A stretch of DNA of 64,000 nt from Tatumella sp. JGM91 (GTDB taxonomy: Bacteria; Pseudomonadota; Gammaproteobacteria; Enterobacterales; Enterobacteriaceae). Below, one piece after another: positions 20,346 to 33,033 of this stretch; within the stretch, counting starts at the first letter, position 1, and each line of letters opens with the position of its first letter. Below the pieces are notes generated by a model that saw only the letters and a program-made list of their open reading frames with translations, was not told where the DNA came from and made no database searches. The DNA lies in assembly GCF_018257575.1 (NCBI RefSeq), contig NZ_JAERJP010000011.1:1-64000 (forward strand), in the 5' to 3' direction. The translations under genes and the position numbers were made by a program.

Positions 20346-20567
20346 ATTGCACTCCCGTAACCGGCGTTATCAGCGTGAAAATGGCGGAGGGAAAGCCCCG
20401 TTATCAGATATGTTTTAACCACTCGTGTATTGCCTCACCTGCCTTGATACAGTGCGTATATTCATCTGTGTATTTAATAAGGCCGCGAATTCTACACGAT
20501 TTCAGCGTAAAGCACGATCAGTACCGGCAGATACGCCTGCAAATAAACTTTGCAGGACGTATAGGGG

Positions 20568-21251
20568 TCAGTGATCGGTTATCCGGGGAACAGGATAGGG
20601 AAAACGGGCGGTAAACATAATCACGGCACCTGTTTCTGTCAGAGTGACGTCACGGAACAGTTGTCTGAGCTGACCTTCAAGGACACTGGCAGAATCCTGG
20701 TAATTAGTGAAAATACCTTTACGGTTCATTATGTTCATCAGTAACCGGCCAAACAGATTATGTCGCTGGCGTTCACCGCTAATGGTGGTGCCGAACAGAA
20801 TACCGTCAGCGCTGAGCGCGCGGGTGACATTTTTCAGGGCAGTAAATTTATCGTCAGCTGAGCCGTTAAGACAATGCAGCACGTAGTACAGTGCCACCGA
20901 ATTAAATTTGTGCTGCAGCTTTTCCGGTAAGGGCAGGAATATATCATGTTGTACTGTCGCCGTGACACGGGCAGGGCCAATACGGCGTTCAGCCTGTTTC
21001 AGACATTCAGGGTTGAGGTCCAGCAGAGTCAGCTGACTGATGTTCATACAATGACGCGGGTAATAACCGGTGCCGGTACCGATATCGAGATGTCTGGAAG
21101 AAAGATGACGACGGTAAAACGGTAATTGTATTTCCGGGGTGGAGCAACGCCAGGCAAAGCGATTGGCGACCGACATTACCCACCAGTTATATAAGCGCAG
21201 TGATACGCTGTTATAGACTCGAATTCCGGGCTGGCTATCCATGTTAATCAC
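20568..21251 (-). CDS. Class I SAM-dependent methyltransferase inserted in the pot operon
   Basis: The 227-residue protein has a class I methyltransferase fold. The SAM-binding motif I, LDIGTGTGYYP, is near residue 56. An acidic residue in TLLDLNPECL forms motif II, and VQHDIFLPLP plus VALYYVLHCL form later motifs. The substrate is unknown; the start region (YNSVSLRLYNWWVM) resembles small-molecule methyltransferases rather than rRNA or protein ones. It reads in the same direction as the pot genes, between potB (104 bp upstream) and potC (222 bp downstream). Enteric pot operons normally lack such a gene, so it looks like a lineage-specific insertion. An alternative start is ATG 21242. Confidence 0.75.
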   Translation of the reverse strand: MINMDSQPGIRVYNSVSLRLYNWWVMSVANRFAWRCSTPEIQLPFYRRHLSSRHLDIGTGTGYYPRHCMNISQLTLLDLNPECLKQAERRIGPARVTATVQHDIFLPLPEKLQHKFNSVALYYVLHCLNGSADDKFTALKNVTRALSADGILFGTTISGERQRHNLFGRLLMNIMNRKGIFTNYQDSASVLEGQLRQLFRDVTLTETGAVIMFTARFPYPVPRITDH

Positions 21252-21355
21252 TCCCTGTGATCCGGTAATAAGATAAATACTGATTTAAATTATATGAAAG
21301 GAAAAACAGGCCAGGGTTATCTCCTGACAGCCGTGGCCTGTCAACTTTAGCAGTA

Positions 21356-22222
21356 TTAATCACCAACCCCAATCATTTTCTTGTTTATAATCCGCGCAGA
21401 ACGCCGGTAAAACAGCAGCATAAGTCCCATCAGTACCGTCATAATCACACTGGTCGCTGCGCCGAATGGCCAGTCACGCAGTGACAGGAACTGGGTTTTA
21501 ATAATATTACCGATCAGTAAGTTTTTTGCCCCGCCCATCAGGTCTGAAACATAGAACATCCCCATTGCCGGAATAAAAACCAGCAGACAGCCGGCAATAA
21601 TTCCCGGCAGGGTCAGGGGCAGAATAATCCGCCAGAATCTTTGCCATTTGCCGGCACCCAGATCACGTGCGGCTTCGAGGCAGGGTTTATCCAGTTTCTC
21701 CAGACTGGAATACACCGGCATAACCATAAAAGGCAGTAAAATATACACCAGACCGAGGATCACCGCTTCCGGGGTATACATAATACGCAACGGCTTATCG
21801 GTGATACCCGACCAGAGCAGCGCATTGTTTAACCAGCCACGGGTACTGAGGAATATCTTCAGGCCATAAATCCTGATAAGTGAATTGGTCCAGAACGGTA
21901 CAATCAACAGAAATAACATCACCGGCCGCCAGCGCTGTGGCAGAAGAGTCAGACACCAGGCAAACGGATAGCCGAGCAACAGACTGCACAGGGTTGCAAT
22001 AAACGCCATATTCAGCGAATGCAGTAACACGTCCAGATATAACGGGTCTGCCAGCCGGCGATAGTTATCCAGTGTCAGTACCGCGCTGATAAAATGATTA
22101 TCATCACGGGTCAGGAAACTGGCGGCGATGATCATCAGGTTAGGGGCCAGCACAAACAGTACCAGCCAGCCGCTGATCAGACCGACCACCAGCGTCTGAA
22201 AGGGATTACGCATCAGCTTCAT
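21356..22222 (-). CDS. potB: Spermidine/putrescine ABC permease PotB
   Basis: PotB is the partner of PotC in the polyamine importer. The 288-residue protein has six predicted membrane segments, with [17 protein letters not shown] and the ATPase-docking loop [21 protein letters not shown] near residue 185. The start overlaps the end of potA by 17 bp, showing coupling. A methyltransferase gene follows instead of potC. Confidence 0.94.
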   Translation of the reverse strand: MKLMRNPFQTLVVGLISGWLVLFVLAPNLMIIAASFLTRDDNHFISAVLTLDNYRRLADPLYLDVLLHSLNMAFIATLCSLLLGYPFAWCLTLLPQRWRPVMLFLLIVPFWTNSLIRIYGLKIFLSTRGWLNNALLWSGITDKPLRIMYTPEAVILGLVYILLPFMVMPVYSSLEKLDKPCLEAARDLGAGKWQRFWRIILPLTLPGIIAGCLLVFIPAMGMFYVSDLMGGAKNLLIGNIIKTQFLSLRDWPFGAATSVIMTVLMGLMLLFYRRSARIINKKMIGVGD

Positions 22223-23330
22223 AGGGTAATACTACCTCCCGCTGTGCTATCCAGCGGACAGATACTTTCTGGTTCAGTGCAAAGTCCGTCGTCGGGTCAT
22301 TACTGTTAAAAAACTCGCTGACAGTGACCGGCTGACCATTCTCCAGTATAACCACCGACTCCAGGGTACTGCCTTTGTAATTCAGCTCACGGATAACCCC
22401 CGGCATGACGTCTGCACTGTCATTATTGCCCGGAGTACTGAGCTGCAGGTCTTCCGGACGCAGCAATACATGGACCTGATCGCCTGCTGAAACCGGAAAC
22501 GGACAGTCCACAGAATAGGGATGTCCGGCGATAGTGACGGTGGTTTTACCGTCAGCCTGTACCGACTGTACATGGCCGTTAAAGATATTAATTTCGCCAA
22601 TAAACTGTGCCACAAACAGGCTGGCCGGTGCTTCATAGATTTCCCGCGGAGTCCCGTCCTGCGCTATATGACCGTCTTTCAACACCACAATTCTGTCAGA
22701 CATGGTCAGTGCTTCTTCCTGATCGTGAGTGACAAAAATAAACGTGATGCCCAGTTTACGCTGCAGCGCTTTCAGCTCATTCTGCATTTGTTTACGTAAT
22801 TTATAGTCAAGGGCAGACAGGGGTTCATCCAGTAGCAGCACGGCAGGCCGGTTGATCACTGCCCGTGCTATGGCGACACGTTGCTGCTGACCTCCTGATA
22901 ACTGTGCCGGACGACGGGCAGAAAAATCCTGCAACTGCACCATTGCCAGCGCTTCTTCTGTGCGCCGTTTAATTTCAGCGGCGGGTGTTTTTTGCATCCG
23001 CAGACCGAAGGCGACGTTATCAAACACGCTCATATGGGGGAATAATGCATAGCTCTGAAACACGGTATTGACCGGGCGTTGTTCGGCTGGCAGAGCAGTA
23101 ATATTCCGGCCATCGAGGATAATATCGCCGCGGTCTGTCGTTTCGAGACCGGCAATCAGCCGCAGGATGGTCGTTTTTCCGCAGCCTGAAGGTCCCAGCA
23201 GGGTAATAAATTCGCCATGACCGAGGGTCAGGTCAAAGCCGGAAATCACCGGCTTCCCGTCAAAAGCTTTACTGATGCCAGAAAGCGTAACCAGCGCCTG
23301 TTGCGCGCATGTTTGCGTCATTTTAGTCAC
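22206..23330 (-). CDS. potA: Spermidine/putrescine ABC ATPase PotA
   Basis: PotA energises polyamine import. The 374-residue protein has Walker [10 protein letters not shown] near residue 46, the signature [15 protein letters not shown], Walker [12 protein letters not shown] and the H-loop [17 protein letters not shown]-terminal regulatory TOBE-like domain runs from about residue 245. ATG 23330 is used, with 23321 as an alternative. It is divergent from pepT across a 280-bp AT-rich gap that should carry both promoters, as in E. coli. Confidence 0.95.
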   Translation of the reverse strand: MTKMTQTCAQQALVTLSGISKAFDGKPVISGFDLTLGHGEFITLLGPSGCGKTTILRLIAGLETTDRGDIILDGRNITALPAEQRPVNTVFQSYALFPHMSVFDNVAFGLRMQKTPAAEIKRRTEEALAMVQLQDFSARRPAQLSGGQQQRVAIARAVINRPAVLLLDEPLSALDYKLRKQMQNELKALQRKLGITFIFVTHDQEEALTMSDRIVVLKDGHIAQDGTPREIYEAPASLFVAQFIGEINIFNGHVQSVQADGKTTVTIAGHPYSVDCPFPVSAGDQVHVLLRPEDLQLSTPGNNDSADVMPGVIRELNYKGSTLESVVILENGQPVTVSEFFNSNDPTTDFALNQKVSVRWIAQREVVLPYEADA

Positions 23331-23610
23331 TCAGTTAATAAAAAGGGAGGGAAGGTCAGCCGCTGATGCAGGCCAGCCAGTTTACTAAGCGCGGGATGAT
23401 ACCTGAATTATCCCTGATTACCAGAGAAACAGCCGGATCAAAAGCGCTGTCAGCGGAACAACGATTTTTTGCCTGCAGCTATACCGCGCGGCAGAAAATA
23501 CAGTATCGATTAATTAATTAAATAATATAAACGAATGCTTTATGACTTCGGACAAAATAATGCGCCTTTGATGCGTCAATAATACCAGACGCATGATTGA
23601 GGAGCCTGAG

Positions 23611-24849
23611 ATGGAAATGTTACTGGATAGATTTTTAACGTATGTTCAGGTGGATACACAATCCAGGGTGCAATGCCGTAATGCCCGGGTCCCGAGCAGT
23701 GAAGGGCAATGGCAACTGGCAAAAATACTGGCGGAAGAGCTGGAAGCGCTGGGGTGTGTTGATATTAGCTTAAGTAATAATTGCTGTCTGATGGCGACGT
23801 TACCCGCGACCGTCAGTGAGCCGCTGCCGGTTATCGGTTTTGTTGCGCACCTGGATACTGCACCGGACTATAGCGGTAAAAACGTGCGCCCCCAGCTGGT
23901 AGAAAATTACCGTGGCGGGGATATTGCCCTCGGAATAGGTGATGAAATCCTTTCCCCGGTGCTGATTCCGGTACTGCATCAGTTACACGGGCATACACTG
24001 ATTACCACAGAAGGTAAAACCTTACTGGGCGCAGATGATAAGGCCGGCATTGCTGAAATTATGACCGCCCTGGCAAGATTAAAACAACAGCAACGGCCAC
24101 ACGGTACAATCCGTGTAGCCTTTACGCCGGATGAAGAAACAGGGACGGGTTCTGCTTTGTTTGATATTGAAGCCTTTGGTGCTGACTGGGCTTATACCGT
24201 CGACGGCGGCGGCTGTGGTGAATTTGAGTATGAAAATTTTAATGCCGGGAGCGCTGTCGTAAAAATTACCGGTAACAGTGCCCATACGGGGGAGGCGAAA
24301 GGGAAACTGGTCAATGCCCTGGAGCTGGCATGGGAATTTCACCGCCAGCTGCCGGCAGATGAAAAACCGGAGAATACAGAAGGCTATCAGGGCTTCTATC
24401 ATCTTGAGTCACTGAAGGGTAATGCTGCGCGCGCGGAACTGCATTATATGATCCGTGACTTTAACTGGCAGGATTTTCAGTGTCGTCAGCAACAGTTGCA
24501 GGCACTGGCAGAGCAAATCAACCAGCAATATGCAGGTAAAGCCATGCTGATGGTTTCTTTCTGCGACAGTTATCGCAATATGCGAGAAAAAATAGAAGCA
24601 CAGCCACAGGTTATCAGCCTGGCATTACAGGCCATGAAACAGTGCGGTATTGAGCCGAAAATCAAGCCGGTACGCGGAGGAACCGACGGTGCCGTTCTTT
24701 CCTGGCGTGGTTTGCCTTGCCCCAATCTGTTTACCGGTGGGTTCAATTTTCATGGAAAACATGAGTTTGCTTCACTGAATATTATGGATCAGAGTGTTCA
24801 GGTGATTATGAAAATAGCGGAGCTGGCTGCCAGTGGCGGGGAAAGGTAA
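23611..24849 (+). CDS. pepT: Peptidase T (tripeptide aminopeptidase)
   Basis: PepT is a zinc-dependent M20 aminopeptidase that removes N-terminal residues from tripeptides. The 412-residue protein has the metal-binding blocks [24 protein letters not shown] and [10 protein letters not shown], the dimerisation-domain His in [15 protein letters not shown], and a C-terminal [17 protein letters not shown] 23611 has GGAG at 23601-23604 upstream; an earlier ATG at 23593 adds six residues without family support. Some positions in the lid domain differ from E. coli, but the metal ligands are intact. Confidence 0.94.
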   Translation: MEMLLDRFLTYVQVDTQSRVQCRNARVPSSEGQWQLAKILAEELEALGCVDISLSNNCCLMATLPATVSEPLPVIGFVAHLDTAPDYSGKNVRPQLVENYRGGDIALGIGDEILSPVLIPVLHQLHGHTLITTEGKTLLGADDKAGIAEIMTALARLKQQQRPHGTIRVAFTPDEETGTGSALFDIEAFGADWAYTVDGGGCGEFEYENFNAGSAVVKITGNSAHTGEAKGKLVNALELAWEFHRQLPADEKPENTEGYQGFYHLESLKGNAARAELHYMIRDFNWQDFQCRQQQLQALAEQINQQYAGKAMLMVSFCDSYRNMREKIEAQPQVISLALQAMKQCGIEPKIKPVRGGTDGAVLSWRGLPCPNLFTGGFNFHGKHEFASLNIMDQSVQVIMKIAELAASGGER

Positions 24850-24892
24850 CGTCCGCAGAATTGCCCCGCCACGGGACAACTCTGCGATTATT

Positions 24893-24928
24893 ACTGTAAC
24901 TGTAACTGTAACTGTAACTGTAACTGTT
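24893..24928. repeat. Hexamer tandem repeat (ACTGTA)n at the 3' end of roxA
   Basis: Five perfect ACTGTA units run from 24893 to 24922, then one unit has a single change (ACTGTT). The array touches the roxA stop codon (TAA on the minus strand at 24927-24929) and lies between the convergent ends of pepT and roxA. Copy number may vary between strains but would not alter either protein. Confidence 0.9.
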
Positions 24929-26054
24929 ACTGCTCGTCGCTGAAATACCAGTAACCACTGTTGATTAGCCCGGCCAGCTGGCTAAGGAAAGCCGGATCCT
25001 CCAGTGCATCGGCAAAATCGCTGGCGATAAGCAATGTTTTATTTGCCAGCGCGTGCAGGGCCTGCGGGTGGGCGCAGTGCAGACTTTCACCGTTAATAAA
25101 CACCCCGTCTCCCGACATCAGCACCCGCAGTCCGCCAAGGCGGCTAAGCGTATCCCCTTGCTGCAGGGCATCCAGAATTTCATCCGGCTGGTAAGGGGGT
25201 TCCGGCGGCGCTACATCCAGTTCATGACGTGACTGAGAAATAAACTCACCGAACCATTGATTAAATTGCTGCGGTTCACGGATCAGCGCCAGCATCATGT
25301 CGCGGACAGCTTCCGTTTCTGCGGGCAAGATATCCGCCGGGTTTTCACGCATCTGTAGCTGCGGGTCACTGTAACGATGGGTACCTATATCATTAGCCAG
25401 TGCATAGTCAGCAAAACTGCTCAGCAGTTCTTTACCCGAAGGAGCGCGAAAACCCACCGAATAGTTCAGGGCGTTTTCCAGCGAATAACCGTCATGGGGG
25501 AAGCCGGGCGGAATATAAATAATATCGCCCGGCGCAAGCACCTCATCAATAATGGCGTCGAAGGGTTCCACCTGTAACAGATCAGGATGCGGGCAATGTT
25601 GTTTGATATGCACATTATTACCCACCCGCCAGCGACGACGGCCACTGCCCTGGATAATAAAGACATCGTATTGATCGAGATGCGGACCGACACCACCGCC
25701 GGGGACCGAAAACGAGACCATCAAATCGTCCATCCGCCAGTCCGGCAAAGCGCGGAAAGGCTGCATCAGTGCGGCTGACGGGGAGTGCCAATGATCAACG
25801 GCCTGCACCAGTAAAGACCAGTGTGTTTCACCGAGGTGATCGAAACTTTCAAAAGGTCCGTGGCTGACGTGCCATTTATCGTTATTCTGGCTGACCAGCC
25901 GGCTGTCGGTCTCATTTTCCATCGCCAGACCGGCAAGTTCATCGGGAGTAATAGGATCGACAAAATCCGTGAATCCCTGTTTAATGACTACCGGCTTTTT
26001 CTGCCAGTAAGTTGCCAGAAATTCCGGCCAGTTGATGGAAAGTTGATAATCCAT
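24927..26054 (-). CDS. roxA: Ribosomal protein uL16 arginine 3-hydroxylase RoxA (YcfD)
   Basis: RoxA is a JmjC-type Fe(II)/2-oxoglutarate oxygenase that hydroxylates an arginine in ribosomal protein uL16. The 375-residue protein has the cupin metal motif HLDQYD near residue 128 and the distal His in PPGFPHDGY, preceded by APGDIIYIPPG. A C-terminal winged-helix domain ends with the usual LINSGYWYF. The family start fits ATG 26054; the frame open to 26105 adds 17 unrelated residues. It is next to phoQ, as in E. coli. Confidence 0.93.
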   Translation of the reverse strand: MDYQLSINWPEFLATYWQKKPVVIKQGFTDFVDPITPDELAGLAMENETDSRLVSQNNDKWHVSHGPFESFDHLGETHWSLLVQAVDHWHSPSAALMQPFRALPDWRMDDLMVSFSVPGGGVGPHLDQYDVFIIQGSGRRRWRVGNNVHIKQHCPHPDLLQVEPFDAIIDEVLAPGDIIYIPPGFPHDGYSLENALNYSVGFRAPSGKELLSSFADYALANDIGTHRYSDPQLQMRENPADILPAETEAVRDMMLALIREPQQFNQWFGEFISQSRHELDVAPPEPPYQPDEILDALQQGDTLSRLGGLRVLMSGDGVFINGESLHCAHPQALHALANKTLLIASDFADALEDPAFLSQLAGLINSGYWYFSDEQ

Positions 26055-26124
26055 AGAAACCTTCAGTTGTACGGGGAGTATTGCCTGAGTATACCAGTCC
26101 GGCACCGCACCAGCCTGACAAAAT

Positions 26125-27585
26125 TTACATCTGCTGCTGGCGAAATATTACCTGCATTCTGGTGCCACCCAGTGGCCCTGAATAAGCAATAATGTCTCCC
26201 TGGTACAATTCGACAATTTCGCGTGCCACCGCCAGGCCGATCCCCTGACCGGGCCTTAATGTATCCGCCCGCTGTCCGCGGAGAAAAATCAGGTCACGTT
26301 TACTCACCGGGATGCCGGGACCATCATCATCAATAAAAATATGTAATTCACTTTCTGTCTGCCGGGCAGTGACTTCAATAAACTCAAGACAGTATTTACA
26401 GGCATTATCCAGAATATTACCCATCACTTCCATAAAATCGTTCTGATCGCCACAGAAGGTAATTTCCGGCGAAATATCCAGTGACAGATCAATACCTTTC
26501 CGCTGATAGACCTTATTTAATGCCGAACAGAGGCTGTCTGACAGAGCGGATACTGAATGTAAATCACGCTGCAACGGATTATGGTCGGCCTGTAAACTGG
26601 CGCGGTGCAGATAATAACCAATCTGTTGTGAAATACGGCTGATCTGCTCCAGCATGACCGGCTCGGCCTGTTCCACGGTTAACGGATTTCCGCCACGCAG
26701 GGAGCGCAGGGTACTCTGCAATACAGCCAGTGGTGTTTTCAGGCTATGGGTTAAATCAGACAAGGTGGTGTGATAACGCATACCGCGCTGCCGCTCATTA
26801 TTCAGCAACAGGTTCAGGTTACGTACCAGACTGCGCAGTTCACGGGGCGGAGTGGGATCCAGACTGTCCCGCTGGCTGGTTTCGAGCTGCTGGACCTGAG
26901 CCGCCAGATGACCGATAGGTTTCAGGCTCCAGCGTGCGGCCAGCCACAACAGAGGGATCACCAGTAACAGATTAGCGGCCAGTACATAACTGAACCACAG
27001 CCAGACCACATCAGAATGCTGTAACTCCTGGGGGATAGAGTCTACCACCACAATTGTCAGGGCCGGCAAACTGGGGGTGGCATCATAACGGTTAACCGCG
27101 ACTGAATGGGTGAAAGTATCATCACTGTCCAGCTGGCTCATTTTTCGCCGCGCTTCACGGTCATCCCCGATAGCTTCAAGGCTGGTATGATTATTGGTAT
27201 CTATTTCGTAAAAGTCGCTTTTCAGCAGCCAGCTGGGATGGATCTCGGAACGTATTTCCGGGACATCGCGCAGTTGCCATAACAGGCGCCCATGTTCATC
27301 ATAAATAAACACCAGCGTCGGAAAGTTAAGTTTTATCCGTTCGGGTTCGGCAATCGTCAGTTTATTATCCTGCCACTGGGCAAGGGTGAAAAACAGATTA
27401 CTTTCACCACGCATCACCCGGTAAGTATTATTATCAAAGCCGATAACATAACCAATAACGGCCACCACCCCGTAAGACAGGGATAAGAATAATACCAGTA
27501 CCGACGCAGCCAGCAAAAAACGCACCCGTAATGATAGCGGACCCCGCGGGGAGAAAAACCGCCACAGGCGTTTAGTTGTGCTCAA
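26125..27585 (-). CDS. phoQ: Sensor histidine kinase PhoQ
   Basis: PhoQ senses low Mg2+, acid pH and cationic peptides in the periplasm and controls PhoP phosphorylation. The 486-residue protein has two membrane segments (about residues 20-45 and 195-215) flanking an acidic periplasmic PAS-like sensor. The HAMP domain, the phosphoacceptor block [13 protein letters not shown], the N-box [18 protein letters not shown] and [11 protein letters not shown] follow. It overlaps phoP by 14 bp. The acidic patch in the sensor is less dense than in E. coli. Confidence 0.96.
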   Translation of the reverse strand: MSTTKRLWRFFSPRGPLSLRVRFLLAASVLVLFLSLSYGVVAVIGYVIGFDNNTYRVMRGESNLFFTLAQWQDNKLTIAEPERIKLNFPTLVFIYDEHGRLLWQLRDVPEIRSEIHPSWLLKSDFYEIDTNNHTSLEAIGDDREARRKMSQLDSDDTFTHSVAVNRYDATPSLPALTIVVVDSIPQELQHSDVVWLWFSYVLAANLLLVIPLLWLAARWSLKPIGHLAAQVQQLETSQRDSLDPTPPRELRSLVRNLNLLLNNERQRGMRYHTTLSDLTHSLKTPLAVLQSTLRSLRGGNPLTVEQAEPVMLEQISRISQQIGYYLHRASLQADHNPLQRDLHSVSALSDSLCSALNKVYQRKGIDLSLDISPEITFCGDQNDFMEVMGNILDNACKYCLEFIEVTARQTESELHIFIDDDGPGIPVSKRDLIFLRGQRADTLRPGQGIGLAVAREIVELYQGDIIAYSGPLGGTRMQVIFRQQQM

Positions 27586-28243
27586 AGCGATATCCCTGAC
27601 TGCGTACGGTGGTGATCACATCACCGTCATGCAGCTGCAGTATTTTCTTCCTCAGACGGCCCATCAGGACATCAATGGTATGGCTTTCACGCAGTTCTGC
27701 ATCCGGGTACAATTGCAGCATCAGTGATTCTTTGCTGACCACTTTTCCGGCATTACGGATCAGGGTTTCGACAATGGTATATTCGAACACTGTCAGTTTC
27801 ACCGCCTGCTGGTGGATGGTTAATTCCTTGCGGGACAAGTCGACCTGAAAAGGCCCGGACTCTATGACCTGTGAGGCATGCCCGCTGTTACGGCGCATCA
27901 GGGCCTGTAGTCTGGCAGCCACTTCTTCAATATGAAAAGGTTTAGTGACATAGTCATCGGCACCGGCTTCCAGTGCTTCCACTTTTGCCTGCCAGCCTTC
28001 GCGGGCGGTCAGCACCAGAATCGGTTGCTTTACGGCGCGGGCACGCCAGCGGCGGATCAGTGTCATACCATCTTCGCCTGGCAGACCGAGATCAATCAGA
28101 GCAACATCCGGTTCATGTTCTGACAGAAAATAATCGGCTTCTTTGGCATCTTCGGCGGCATCTACCTGATGGCCCATATCACGTAACTGGACAGCCAGGT
28201 GATGACGTAACAAAGCATTATCTTCAATAACCAGCACACGCAT
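27572..28243 (-). CDS. phoP: Response regulator PhoP
   Basis: PhoP is an OmpR-family regulator of Mg2+ transport, LPS modification and virulence genes. The 223-residue protein has a receiver domain with phosphoacceptor D51 in [12 protein letters not shown], the switch Lys in YVTKPFH, and a C-terminal winged helix ending in [13 protein letters not shown]. It is the upstream gene of the phoPQ pair, 107 bp from purB. Confidence 0.97.
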   Translation of the reverse strand: MRVLVIEDNALLRHHLAVQLRDMGHQVDAAEDAKEADYFLSEHEPDVALIDLGLPGEDGMTLIRRWRARAVKQPILVLTAREGWQAKVEALEAGADDYVTKPFHIEEVAARLQALMRRNSGHASQVIESGPFQVDLSRKELTIHQQAVKLTVFEYTIVETLIRNAGKVVSKESLMLQLYPDAELRESHTIDVLMGRLRKKILQLHDGDVITTVRSQGYRFEHN

Positions 28244-28316
28244 AATTGCAACCTCAGAAATCAGCAGGAGGGACTATCAGGTGATTATACGTGATTTGAG
28301 GTAAACAGGGGATTAA

Positions 28317-28341
28317 CGCAGGCCGGAAGATCCGGCCTGCG
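28317..28341 (-). terminator. Terminator after purB
   Basis: A perfect 11-bp stem CGCAGGCCGGA/TCCGGCCTGCG with a 3-nt loop begins 9 bp past the purB stop on the minus strand. Confidence 0.75.
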
Positions 28342-28349
28342 CTGGCAGG

Positions 28350-30408
<2,059 letters not shown>

Positions 30409-30421
30409 AGGCTCCCCGTGA

Positions 30422-31537
30422 TTATTCAGTGACCGGCAGAGGCAGGCGTTGTTCTATCACACCGCCGCCCAGACAGACATCGCCCAGATAAAATACAGCC
30501 GATTGTCCCGGAGTTACAGCAGCCACGGGCTCGTCAAAGCGAACTTCAATACGCTCGTCAGACAGGGGAATCACTTCACAGGGAATATCCGTCTGGCGAT
30601 AACGGGTTTTTACTGTGCAACGGAAGGGGGCTGTTACCGGCTGGCGATCAACCCAGTCCAGTTGCTGTGCAACCAGCCCGACAGACATCAGCCGGGGATG
30701 TTCGGCGCCCTGGGCGACGATCAGCCGGTTTCCGGTCAGATCTTTATCAACCACATACCATGGGTCATCATTACTGTCTTTCAGGCCACCGATACCGAGG
30801 CCTTTACGCTGACCCAGAGTGTGATACATCAGCCCCTGGTGCTGGCCTAAGACCTGTCCGTCAGTGCTTTCGATCGGCCCCGGCCGCGCCGGTAAATAAC
30901 GTCCGAGGAAATCACGGAATTTACGCTCGCCAATAAAACAGATCCCGGTAGAGTCTTTTTTACGGGCAGTGATCAGATCCAGCTGCTCTGCAATGCGGCG
31001 TACTTCCGGCTTCTCCAGCTCACCGACCGGGAACAGACTCTGGGCTATTTGCTGGTGGCTCAGGGCATACAAAAAGTAGCTCTGATCTTTATTGGTATCC
31101 AGACCGCGCAGTAACTGGCTTTTACCGTTGACATCCTGACGGCGGACATAGTGCCCTGTGGCTATCAGGTCTGCCCCCAGGTCTTCGGCGGCGAATTCCA
31201 GGAAGGCTTTAAATTTGATCTCTTTATTACAGAGAATATCCGGGTTAGGGGTACGACCGGCTTTATATTCGCCGAGGAAATGTTCGAACACATTGTCCCA
31301 GTATTCTGCCGCAAAATTGATTTTATGCAGGGGGATGCCGAGTTTGTCACATACGGCTTGTGCATCAGCCAGATCTTCTGCGGCGGTGCAGTATTCTTCA
31401 CCGTCGTCTTCTTCCCAGTTCTTCATAAACAGACCTTCGACCTGATATCCTTGCTGTAACAGCAACCAGGCAGAAACGGAAGAATCAACCCCGCCGGACA
31501 TACCGACGATTACTTTTTTTTGACTATTGTCAGACAT
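30422..31537 (-). CDS. mnmA: tRNA-specific 2-thiouridylase MnmA
   Basis: MnmA puts sulfur on U34 of Lys, Glu and Gln tRNAs. The 371-residue protein has the PP-loop motif [10 protein letters not shown] at residues 13-22, the catalytic Cys pair in [11 protein letters not shown] (about 102) and [10 protein letters not shown] (about 199), and a C-terminal beta-barrel. The ATG is behind AGGTCATG-type spacing. It is the upstream neighbour of hflD and purB. Confidence 0.97.
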   Translation of the reverse strand: MSDNSQKKVIVGMSGGVDSSVSAWLLLQQGYQVEGLFMKNWEEDDGEEYCTAAEDLADAQAVCDKLGIPLHKINFAAEYWDNVFEHFLGEYKAGRTPNPDILCNKEIKFKAFLEFAAEDLGADLIATGHYVRRQDVNGKSQLLRGLDTNKDQSYFLYALSHQQIAQSLFPVGELEKPEVRRIAEQLDLITARKKDSTGICFIGERKFRDFLGRYLPARPGPIESTDGQVLGQHQGLMYHTLGQRKGLGIGGLKDSNDDPWYVVDKDLTGNRLIVAQGAEHPRLMSVGLVAQQLDWVDRQPVTAPFRCTVKTRYRQTDIPCEVIPLSDERIEVRFDEPVAAVTPGQSAVFYLGDVCLGGGVIEQRLPLPVTE

Positions 31538-31600
31538 GACCTACTCACACAAGACGTATTTATAAAAAACCGGCGGCATACTTTACCATGACACGGGGTA

Positions 31601-32059
31601 TTACGCACCCCTGGCAGCAGGCCAATTGAAGGCACTCACCAGACTCAGGGGGTAACGTGCCGGCTGTTGCCACAGACGGACGCTTTCGGCGACCAGCGGG
31701 GAACGCAGATTATCCGCGTGCAGAATCGCTTCAGGCGTCAGCCAGTGGCAGCAATCAATATCACTGTCCTGCGGGCTGGTTTGCGCACAAAAGGTGAGGT
31801 CCAGCCCGAACAGGAAACGGATAAAAGGCGTATTATCCGTAGCGATCCATTGCTGTACCCCGAGAAAATATTGCGGGCTGGCCTGCAAGCCCGTCTCTTC
31901 ATATAACTCACGGCTGGCGGCGTCGGCTAAGGTTTCTGCGGCTTCCAGGTGGCCAGCCGGCTGGTTCAGTACTGGCCGGCCATTCACCTGTTCTTCAACC
32001 ACCAGTAATTTTCCCGCCGCATGGACAATACAGGCGACAGTGATATGCGGAGTAAACAT
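31601..32059 (-). CDS. nudJ: Nudix phosphatase NudJ
   Basis: NudJ hydrolyses nucleoside di- and triphosphates and, in E. coli, the thiamine precursor HMP-PP. The 152-residue protein has a complete Nudix box, [22 protein letters not shown], with all catalytic Glu residues. It lies between rluE and mnmA, as in other enterics. Confidence 0.92.
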   Translation of the reverse strand: MFTPHITVACIVHAAGKLLVVEEQVNGRPVLNQPAGHLEAAETLADAASRELYEETGLQASPQYFLGVQQWIATDNTPFIRFLFGLDLTFCAQTSPQDSDIDCCHWLTPEAILHADNLRSPLVAESVRLWQQPARYPLSLVSAFNWPAARGA

Positions 32060-32092
32060 AACATCCCCTCTGCTCAGTAGAAAACAACAGCA

Positions 32093-32701
32093 CTATGCCG
32101 CTGATACAGGAGCTTCGCGCCATTCACCACAGGCCAAATCCCCCAGCGTATAACTGCCAATCGCATAGCGTATCAGCCGCAACGTTGGAAAGCCGATAGC
32201 CGCGGTCATCCGCCGGACCTGACGGTTGCGGCCTTCATACACAATAATTTTCAGCCAGCAGGTCGGTATTGATTTACGTTCGCGGATGGGTGGCTGACGT
32301 GGCCATAACCATTCCGGCTCTGAAACCTGTTCAACTACCGCCGGCAAGGCAGGGCCATCTTTCAGGACGATCCCGTTGCGCAGTTTCTGCAAATCCTCAT
32401 CTGCCGGCTGCCCCTCTACCTGCACAAAATAGGTTTTCGCGGTGCGTTTGCCGGGCTGTGTTAGTCTGGCCTGCAACTTGCCATCATTGGTCAGCAGCAA
32501 CAGTCCTTCGCTGTCACGGTCAAGCCGCCCGGCAGCATAGACACCACTCAGCGGAATAAACTCTTTCAGGGTTCGCCGTCCGCCATCATCAGTAAACTGT
32601 GGCAGAACATCGAAAGGCTTATTAAACAGGATCACCCGGCGGGGTTGATTGTCTGCCACAGGGCGGGCAGGGCGTCGCTGATTTCTGGGTTTCTTAAACA
32701 T
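32093..32701 (-). CDS. rluE: 23S rRNA pseudouridine(2457) synthase RluE
   Basis: RluE makes pseudouridine at position 2457 of 23S rRNA. The 202-residue protein has the RsuA-type catalytic block [17 protein letters not shown] with the nucleophilic Asp, then KTYFVQVEG, and [22 protein letters not shown] near the C-terminus. It lacks an S4 domain, as usual for this family. It is divergent from icd. Confidence 0.94.
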   Translation of the reverse strand: MFKKPRNQRRPARPVADNQPRRVILFNKPFDVLPQFTDDGGRRTLKEFIPLSGVYAAGRLDRDSEGLLLLTNDGKLQARLTQPGKRTAKTYFVQVEGQPADEDLQKLRNGIVLKDGPALPAVVEQVSEPEWLWPRQPPIRERKSIPTCWLKIIVYEGRNRQVRRMTAAIGFPTLRLIRYAIGSYTLGDLACGEWREAPVSAA

Positions 32702-33033
32702 AATGTCTTTTTTTGGTCAGTATCGTCACAGTATAACTGCTGCGGGCTGTTTTGGCTGTAATAGAAACTACGCCACAGGCGGTGCTGAAGGATAACTGAC
32801 TATTTTACGTGCAGTTATTACCCGATGCCAACAAACTGAAGCTGTGCCACAAATCTTATCCTGTAAAAATAAAATGCTTATCACCGGCAATATTTTGCGG
32901 TAATACTCTTAGTCACAGTTTTGCCAGCGCCGGCTATTCGGGTTCATTTTTTTATGCTATTGCCCGGCGATTCGGGTAGTATTGCGCGGCATCTTACAAA
33001 TCATTAACATAAAATCGCTCGAAGGAGAGGTTG
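32702..33033. other. Divergent promoter region of rluE and icd
   Basis: No gene is seen in these 332 bases. They must carry both promoters. The icd ribosome-binding site AAGGAGAGG is at 33022-33030. An AT-rich stretch around 33000-33015 could be a regulator site, but I cannot name one with confidence. Confidence 0.6.
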
